From contig NC_053404.1 in NCBI RefSeq assembly GCF_016859285.1, forward strand, positions 13,389,605 to 13,453,604: DNA of 64,000 nt, written 5' to 3'. This document shows, piece after piece, positions 56,859 through 64,000 of this stretch (its first letter is position 1; each line of letters begins with the position of its first letter). The stretch comes from Xiphias gladius. Lineage: Eukaryota; Chordata; Actinopteri; Istiophoriformes; Xiphiidae. A model generated the notes under the pieces. It saw only the letters and a program-made list of their open reading frames with translations, ran no database searches and was not told the origin of the DNA. The position numbers and the translations under genes are program-made.

Positions 56859-59800
56859 CCATGCAGACCCAGGTGGGAAGAGAGAGGTGCCCTGGGTCAG
56901 CTCTGCTCCTCACTGGGTCTGTCCGGTGTCAAAGGGAGCAGCAGCAGGGGAGGTCAGGGGCAGTGACAGAGGGCTGTGGCTTCAGAGCTGGCTGGAGATG
57001 TCACTGGGAGAGGCAGTTTGGAAAGTTATCCACAGTCAACCTGGATGGATGGCGTTTTTTTCCTTTGTTACAATCACCATAGGGCAAGGTATCTCACTGT
57101 CTTCCCCAGTAAAGGCAGCCACTGCGCAGGCTGCATCCCGCCCCCTCCCGTTCAACCCGTGCCGCGCCCTTCCTCTGTTCTGCAGAGAGCGCTGAGTGCA
57201 TCACATGTTGGAGGCAGCAGCTGTATATAGATTGTGCATATAGTTAACAGCACCAGACCTTTGGTTGAAACGTGCTCGTTTTTGTTCAAACAGGGAGGGA
57301 GTATTAGTTTGCGCCTCTCTGCGTGCGTAAAAGCGCACGTCTGACGATTACAAAGCAGTGAGTGCGGCGAGGAGAGGAGAGGAGAGGAGGGGAGGGGAGG
57401 GGAGAGAGCGGCCGCGTTTGAATACACAGGCATTTCCACAGTAAAGCCCGTCTGGAGCAGCATCCTGGCGCTCTGCTGCTGCACTCTGAACGTGAGTCGA
57501 AAGCTAAACAGCCGCGGAGAGCTAAAAATAAACCCGGCGCTCTCTGATCCGCACCGTGCGTCCTCCACAGACGCCGAGAAAGAAAGTAATCCGCTTCCTC
57601 TTCTCCTCGCCTCTCCCATTTTCTCTGGCTTATTTTCTCTCTCGCGAAAGTGTTTCAGTTTTGCTCGCGTCTGAGAGGCTCAAGACAAACCCCCAGGAAC
57701 ACCCCCCCTCACACCATATAGCCGGTCAAGGCAGACGGCAGAACACCATTAGCCGGGTTCTGTTCGAGGTTTCTACCTGTTAAAAGGGAGTTTTTCCGCG
57801 CCGCTTTCGCCAAGTGCTTGCTCATGGGGTAATGTTGGGTCTCTGTAAACGTAACTATAAAGAGTACGGTCTAGACCTGCTCTACATGAAATGTGCCCTA
57901 AGATAACCCGTTATGATTTGGCGCTATATAAATAAAATTGAATTGAATTCAACCCCCTCTCCTCCATTTCTATTAGTATGGAGGCACATGATGGCAAATG
58001 ATAAGACCAAAATCAAATATATTACCATTAAAGGAATCCTGTAGCAGATTGAATGAACATGCCTATAATGAAATCATTACAAACCTATAGACAAAATCTC
58101 ACACAGAAGAAGTATGTAGGTGATTTTACTCTGTAAAATCTGAATGTAATTCCGTTTATTTGATGTTTTTTGGCCCTTAAAGATCCTCACAACGACCACA
58201 TAATATCTGATCTGCATGCTTGACCACAGTGTAATTTGCATGCAACAAGCACAGATCTCCCTTTTTCCTGATGAGTTCAGTGAGGTAGGTCACATAGGCC
58301 ACTGGAGGCGATGTGACATGGTACCCTGATCCTATTATGACCCTGATAATTTTGTTTATGTACAGTGCACAGTGTACTTCACATGTATTACACTGAAAGA
58401 GCTAAACTCATCACTGGATGGTCACATGATTGGCACCGTTTTTGCAAATGTGGACTTTTTTGATATTTTGATGTATAGAGCAGATACGTTTTGAGTTCAA
58501 AGGTGCTCTGCTTTGATCATGCTTTGAGATCATGTTACTGTAATTTGATATAAGCCCAAATCACAACCCCCCACCAGCTGCTCTGAGTTAGTTATCCGTT
58601 GGTCTCAAAACTAGTCTGCAAGCCCCCGAAACCATGTATGCTGATTCCTATTCATACAGATCATGTCAGCAATAACTAGCCTGTGAATGGTAGTTATTTT
58701 TTTAGATGTGAAGCAATACTCAGACAGCAATAACATCCACGTTCCACCACGACTTCTTCCTGCTGAGTGAGGTACCATTATGGCCGCTCGGGTGGGGACC
58801 TGTTGTAGTGAACAGGCTCAAGTGATGCTTCAGTGATACATCTTTTAATGGGTGGTAGGATAATTACTCCTGGGCTGGGATAAGTGGACCAGATCAAACG
58901 ACTCATTTGTCTCAGTGACACTACTTCCTCATTCCTCCAAAATGTTCTTTCCAACTCAAAACCAGGCTTTGATCATTTTTCACAACAGGATCAAGTTTTT
59001 TTTTTTTTTTTTTTTGCCTCTGCCTTTTATGAGCATATGAACTGTCCTGAGTGTCGTAACCTCAAGTGTCACTGTTTGATCTGGGACTGTGTTATTGTGC
59101 ATATGGTATGAGTTGCATGGCCTCTGGGTGTGTGCATGTGTGTGTCCGTGTATGTGTTTGTGATCCAGCAGCTCAGCAGACCATAATCTTTTTCCTTAGA
59201 GGATAATGCTGCCAGTCTTCCTGTCGGTTATGAGAGAAGTGGCCTCGTTACATGTTTGTAGAGCTTTTTGAAGGGGGATAGGACTAGGATGGGGATGCTC
59301 CAGCACTTCAAGCCAAAGTGAAAGGGACTCTCAATGAACTGGGATCCTAGTACTGCTCTGTGTTTTCTGTCTGCTCTATATCACTAATATTCTACTCAAC
59401 TTTAAATCAATCTAGTCTGGTCGACGCAGGAGTCCGTCAAGTGACCTCTGAATGATTCTATGAGCTAAAAATGGCCACTTCCAAATAAAAGATAATGCTT
59501 CTTCTTTCTTTCATTGCCTCCCCTCTCAGTAAGCCTCATAGAGGTATTTAAGGAGCTCCCGGTCTTCATCTTTTTGGCTGGGGGGGTGGGGGGTCTGAGC
59601 AAGGAAAGCTAAAGAAAAGCGTTTCTAAGCATTGGAATGTAGCCTGTGTATGTGAACTTCTGCACAGTGTCAGACTGAACCCTGTAGTTATTCAATGAGC
59701 ACCAACAGGTCAGGCTGGCACATCACAAACCATCACAAACTCTTATTCTTTTACCTTTGGAGAAAAGTCTATTTTGTTATATTCATTGAAAAGTTCTATT

Positions 59801-61106
59801 TTTTTCCACTTTAGTCTGGCCTGAATTCTTTCAGAATCTGATGTTGTATGATAATAATGGCGCTGTAAAGTCTTTTTCTGAATGTAGTAATAATCAAATT
59901 GTTCAACTGATACCCCCCTCCTCTTGACTCATTTGTTTCTGTAAATAAGGAATGCATAAGAGGAGGGTGTTTATACCACCGTGCATGGTGCTACCAAAGC
60001 CAGTCGAACTAAGGGATAAGTTAGGTCGCGCCATATTTCTGACTGACATTTCTCCACATCAGCTACTTATGTAGAATAATTTGTTCTGTTAGGTTTCACT
60101 TTCCTCACTTCAATATGCACCAGTTTGTAAAGGCTAGTTAATGGACAATTGAGCAGATTTGGCTACACAGATGGGGGATGTCTGAGAAAAAAAAATTGGT
60201 ATATGACTTTCTCTGATTGGTGAATGTTTTTTCCTCTTGTGCAGCCAACAGTATTGCTGAGATTTTCATGGTTGAGCAGGTGTGAACAAGGGCTTTGTAT
60301 CCAAGAATAGTTAAAGGCTGTGATGTTGGATGTAATACTTTTCTGTATACACACAGCTGTTTATCTACTGAATGGTTTCACAGTGTAACAGTACACTAAT
60401 GTGTACAAAGCAACTGGCGCTTTTGAGAAAATGTTTAGCCAATAATGAGTTGTTCAAGGGAGGAGGTGTCTTTCTGAAGGTTTCTAATCTAGAGCTTAAT
60501 ATCAAAACACTCAAGGGTGTGAGAATGTGTGTCTGTTTTGGGGTGGGGGTTGGAGATAGGGGGACACTGCAGTAACAGCATCTTGTGTAGACGTATGCGT
60601 AGTTTTCAATGTGAAATGCACTTTATTTTTTGGATGAAAATGGCACAACAAATTAAGTATCTGCAAAATGAAACGTATTAACGATAATCAACATGCACTA
60701 ACTTAACTGAGATATTGTAAAAACATTTGTGTGAACGTGGTGTCTATTTTTCCAAGGTGTTAGTTGTACTTTTTATTGCTTTGGTTAGTTCACTCAATTG
60801 AGAGATCTTGTTAATTTTGTATTAAAAACAAACGTGCTGTGCATAAAACTCCTGCCTTGACTAATTTGTTCATCCTCACCCTGGCTCTGTGCCCCCCTTT
60901 TTCACTCTCTTCTGTTTCCTTGGCAACTCCCTTCTTAGCTGTATTGTTACCATGGAAACTGAAGTCTTAGAACCAGGTATGTGTCGTCTCTATGCCGACA
61001 GTGGAACAGTGAAGAGACATGGCAGCCCAGCCATGATCCGTCATTCATCATTTTATTTTTCTTGGGTCAAAGGTTAATGAACTCACACTAACATATACAT
61101 GACCCC

Positions 61107-61150
<44 letters not shown>

Positions 61151-61908
61151 TCCCCTCCCACACAGCAGTGAGCAATTGCAGATGCAGATGGCTCAATCAG
61201 TTTCAGTATTTATGATCAATAAGACTTTCTACATATCGCCCTCTCATCCATCTTCCGCACAGCATTTCAAACACTCTTCCCAGTCACTCGTTCAGTGGCC
61301 TGATTCCATTATATCACTGACAGCAGCTACCACTGAGCTTGTCCATTACTTCTTCACTTCCAGTTATTTTCATCTACATGTTAAAAACTTGCCTCATGAT
61401 CTATGGCATAAGCAAGTGTTTGAGTAAAAACATTAAAAAAAAGACAAGTACATTGGTTAGTTCAAGAGGAAAGTTTCTAATTCTTCTATAACACTCTCAA
61501 GCTTTGACTATACATGAAATAAGCACCTTCACTCGGTATCTATTGTGTTAGAACAGGAAGAGCAACAGCCACTGGGGTGTATTCACAATGCTTTGAAATA
61601 TAATCATCAAACTAAATGTTAATGTTTCACAGAGCAGTCAGCATTACAGTATATTACTAGTCTCTTTACAGTGTTTATGCATCTTGAAAACACCCCCAGA
61701 TTTCCAGTTTTGGACCATTCAGCTTATATCAACCTACAGCATGTGATTGTGTGTAAGTGTAGTAGTGTGTGTGTTTTCAGCAATAAAGTGTGTGATAACC
61801 CGTGAGTGTGGTACAGTGGGCATTCCGTCAAGTGAGTGCGAGGTCGACTGATTGTGTGTCTTCTTAATGTGTGTGTATCTTCAGTGGTTATCCCATTCTT
61901 CATGTGAC
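56859..61908. other. gpr12 downstream and wasf3 downstream region
   Basis: About 5 kb without a supported coding gene. It includes G/A-rich simple sequence (57370-57405), a dispersed repeat (57700-57950), poly(T) near 59000 and a CA run near 61108-61147. The part next to 61908 is expected to be wasf3 3' UTR on the minus strand. Minus-strand AATAAA hexamers occur near 60770 and 61050. Confidence 0.5.
57700..57950 (+). repeat. Dispersed teleost repeat with ATTGAATTGA tail
   Basis: Contains GAGGTTTCTACCTGTTAAAAGGGAG, GCCAAGTGCTTGCTCATGG, AGTACGGTCTAGACCTGCTC and GGCGCTATATAAATAAAATTG, then ATTGAATTGAATTC. I recognise these phrases as a very abundant fish repeat with a short repeated tail, probably non-LTR derived. 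Superfamily not certain. Confidence 0.6.
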
Positions 61909-63686
61909 TTAATCCGACCAGTCGTTCTCCTCCAACTCGGAGTCATCCTCGGAGTCGGAATATTCCACAGCAATGCGTCGCGACAGGATGGTGGCCACGT
62001 CGTTTCCAACTGGCTCCCTCTTTGCCTGCTGCTCCTGCTGCTCCTGCACCTTCTTCAGTTGGATGCCTGCAGGAAAATATGAAGTGTAAATCCATGTTTT
62101 TGACATACTCATTAAGTAGGGTGAGGAAATCATAGGAGAACTACTCAAAAGAAAAGTAGCTTCACTTTAGTATTATTTCCTTTATTTGAGTTTCATTTCT
62201 TGATAAAGGAAGTAATTTTTGACAAAGCTGTATATCAAAACACCCTGTATTTTAGCATTTAAAAAAAAATTGGGCATGCAAATTGTACATTTGTTGTAAA
62301 TACGATAAAGTTAGGAAATAGAGCTAAGTAATAGATACAAGTGAAATGAGAGATGTCTGTTTAATTCTGTTGGAAATGACCAAAAGCTAACTAAAACTGC
62401 CTGACTTTGATCACTCTAATTGGACAAGTATAAAACAAAAAAGAGCAATACAACTCAGTAATCTAAAGCACCCTTTTGGAAGTGAAAATGAGTGTGCATG
62501 TTTCATGTTGCAAAATGATTATATAAGTGTGTTGCACAGAGATACTCCCTCGGTCTACTGTGATGTACTAAAGTTATGCATATAAGTCGTTTTGCCATGC
62601 AATGGAAAACTGTAATTAGCCTTTCACTTATTTTCACCTTAGTACTTACTTTAAAAATAAGTGAATTGGACAATGGGTTTTAACCGGGCTAGTTTAATAT
62701 CTGTCTGATCAGTTTCTATGTGTGAGAGATTTGGCACTGCCAAAAAATTAACCGAAATGTTTTTTTCCCCTTTAAAAATCTTTGTCTTTGGTAGAATATT
62801 CTAAAACACATAGGCAAATGTAAGCTTACAAGATATAAAAATCAAGCTACAATACTAAATAAATGTTTGCTTAAGCTAAATAATTAGTGTGCTCAAGCCT
62901 TTTCCTATAAGATCTGGCATATCTCAATGAAGTGTAAATCAAAACCATTTATTTATAAGTGTATTTACAACGAATATACTATTATGTCATTTAAGATTTA
63001 ACTAAAATGAAATCTCAATGTATTCAGACCCTCTGACTGAAAATGTTATTTTTTACTTTTTAATATGGTACCATACCGATAAAAAATATTCATGCCCTTA
63101 GAAGTTTGTGATCAATTTAGATCACCTTGGTCTGTTTTCAGTTTGGCATTGAAGAATCTTTTTCTATTATTCAGTGTCAAATAAGCCATATTAAATCCTC
63201 TTATTCAATCCTGTAAAACAATAACATGAAAATTTCCAAGGGGTGTGGACTGTGTATGTTAGGCTACTGCAATTTTATCATTGTTTTTTTTCTGTTGAAC
63301 GGTAATACTAATGTATTTGGTTCTAAAGAGGATACACAGATGCATTAAAATGACACATCTTTATACGGCTCTTACCCATACGTATAGCAGCCAGCAGATC
63401 ACTGCGGGCATCATTGACCACTGTGGTCTCAGCAGGTGCAGAGGACATCTTGTGGGTTGTGAAGTGGGAGGCACCAGCTGGAAGGGGAGGAGGTGGAGGA
63501 CCAGGAGGAGGTGGAGCTGTCTGGGCTCCAGATATGGCTGGTGGAGGTGGAGCGTAGCCACCAACACCAGCCATTGGACCAGGAGTCATCTGACCTCCAG
63601 GAGGTAAGGCAAAGGCAGTCTGGGCGGAAGGGATGAGAGGGGCTGGAGGAGGAGGGGGAGGACCAGTGTTGGCATAGCCATCCATA
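61909..63686 (-). CDS. wasf3: WASP family member 3 / WAVE3 (C-terminal two exons)
   Basis: Actin nucleation-promoting factor of the WAVE complex. Two minus-strand exons, 63686-63376 and 62066-61909 (stop TAA), join in phase. The first codes the proline-rich region ([12 protein letters not shown] and later [13 protein letters not shown]) and the start of the WH2 actin-binding motif ([12 protein letters not shown]). The second completes it (IQLKKVQEQ), then the central segment ([18 protein letters not shown]) and the acidic end ENDWSD that binds Arp2/3. The ENDWSD ending points to WASF3 over WASF1 and WASF2. All upstream exons (WHD and basic regions) lie beyond the window. Position next to gpr12 fits synteny. 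Confidence 0.93.
62067..63375 (-). other. wasf3 intron
   Basis: A/T-rich, with no gene or recognisable mobile element seen. Confidence 0.7.
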
Positions 63687-64000
63687 CTGCAAGAAAGACA
63701 GAATGCCAGAATAAGTAGAGAGTTAACAGAAAAGTCATAGTAGTCTGTACTTGATACAATAGGTACAGTCATCAGGGTTTGAGAGTAAAGCCTAAAAGAT
63801 AAAAACCCAGTAGGTGGCAGCATTACCTCAAAGCTCAGGCATTACAGAAAAGGCAGATAATTTAATACCAATATATCTAGACTATTATACGAACTAGCGT
63901 TGTATGTCTTTGAAGCAGCTCGGTGTCTGTCAACTGGATTATGTCAATAACTTTTTAGACGTGTCCTGGGAATCATTTATTGTGTACTTATTTTCTCTCT

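Overview
This window is vertebrate nuclear DNA, most likely from a ray-finned (teleost) fish. The genes have small GT-AG exons. Introns hold CA/GT microsatellites, long A/T tracts and dispersed repeats of types I associate with teleosts. The proteins read as clear orthologues of human genes from 13q12. I cannot name the species. A percomorph is a guess.

Layout, left to right: flt3 (+, 3' 17 coding exons; the 5' part lies off the window), urad (+), pdx1 (-), a polr1d short-form gene (-), lnx2 (+), gtf3a (-), rpl21 (-, with a duplicated terminal exon), usp12 (+), gpr12 (+), wasf3 (-, last two exons only). From memory of human 13q12 the order is WASF3-GPR12-USP12-RPL21-RASL11A-GTF3A-MTIF3-LNX2-POLR1D-GSX1-PDX1-CDX2-URAD-FLT3. 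The block is therefore collinear, but gsx1, cdx2, mtif3 and rasl11a are not where they would be expected. It is the pdx1 remnant of a ParaHox cluster with its flanking genes. The genes do not form an operon; they are independent transcription units kept together by synteny. Two pairs are head-to-head (polr1d/lnx2 and rpl21/usp12) and three are tail-to-tail (urad/pdx1, lnx2/gtf3a, gpr12/wasf3).

I built exon models by hand. For flt3, urad, pdx1, polr1d, lnx2, gtf3a, rpl21, usp12 and the wasf3 fragment, exon lengths and phases close without a remainder. RPL21 comes to exactly 160 residues and TFIIIA to nine zinc fingers.

Most notable: (1) a very recent 1,362-bp tandem duplication copies the terminal exon, poly(A) signal and 3' flank of rpl21; (2) inside each copy is a box C/D snoRNA with a perfect terminal stem and a 28S antisense element, lying past the rpl21 poly(A) signal instead of in an intron; (3) usp12 has its conserved N-terminal segment out of frame, so translation probably starts at an MGANAS methionine; (4) a decayed copy of a usp12 exon lies just upstream of the real one; (5) a perfect 24-bp inverted repeat lies in a usp12 intron; (6) polr1d is present only as the alternative short form. 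I saw no prokaryotic system, CRISPR, retrovirus-like element or toxin gene.
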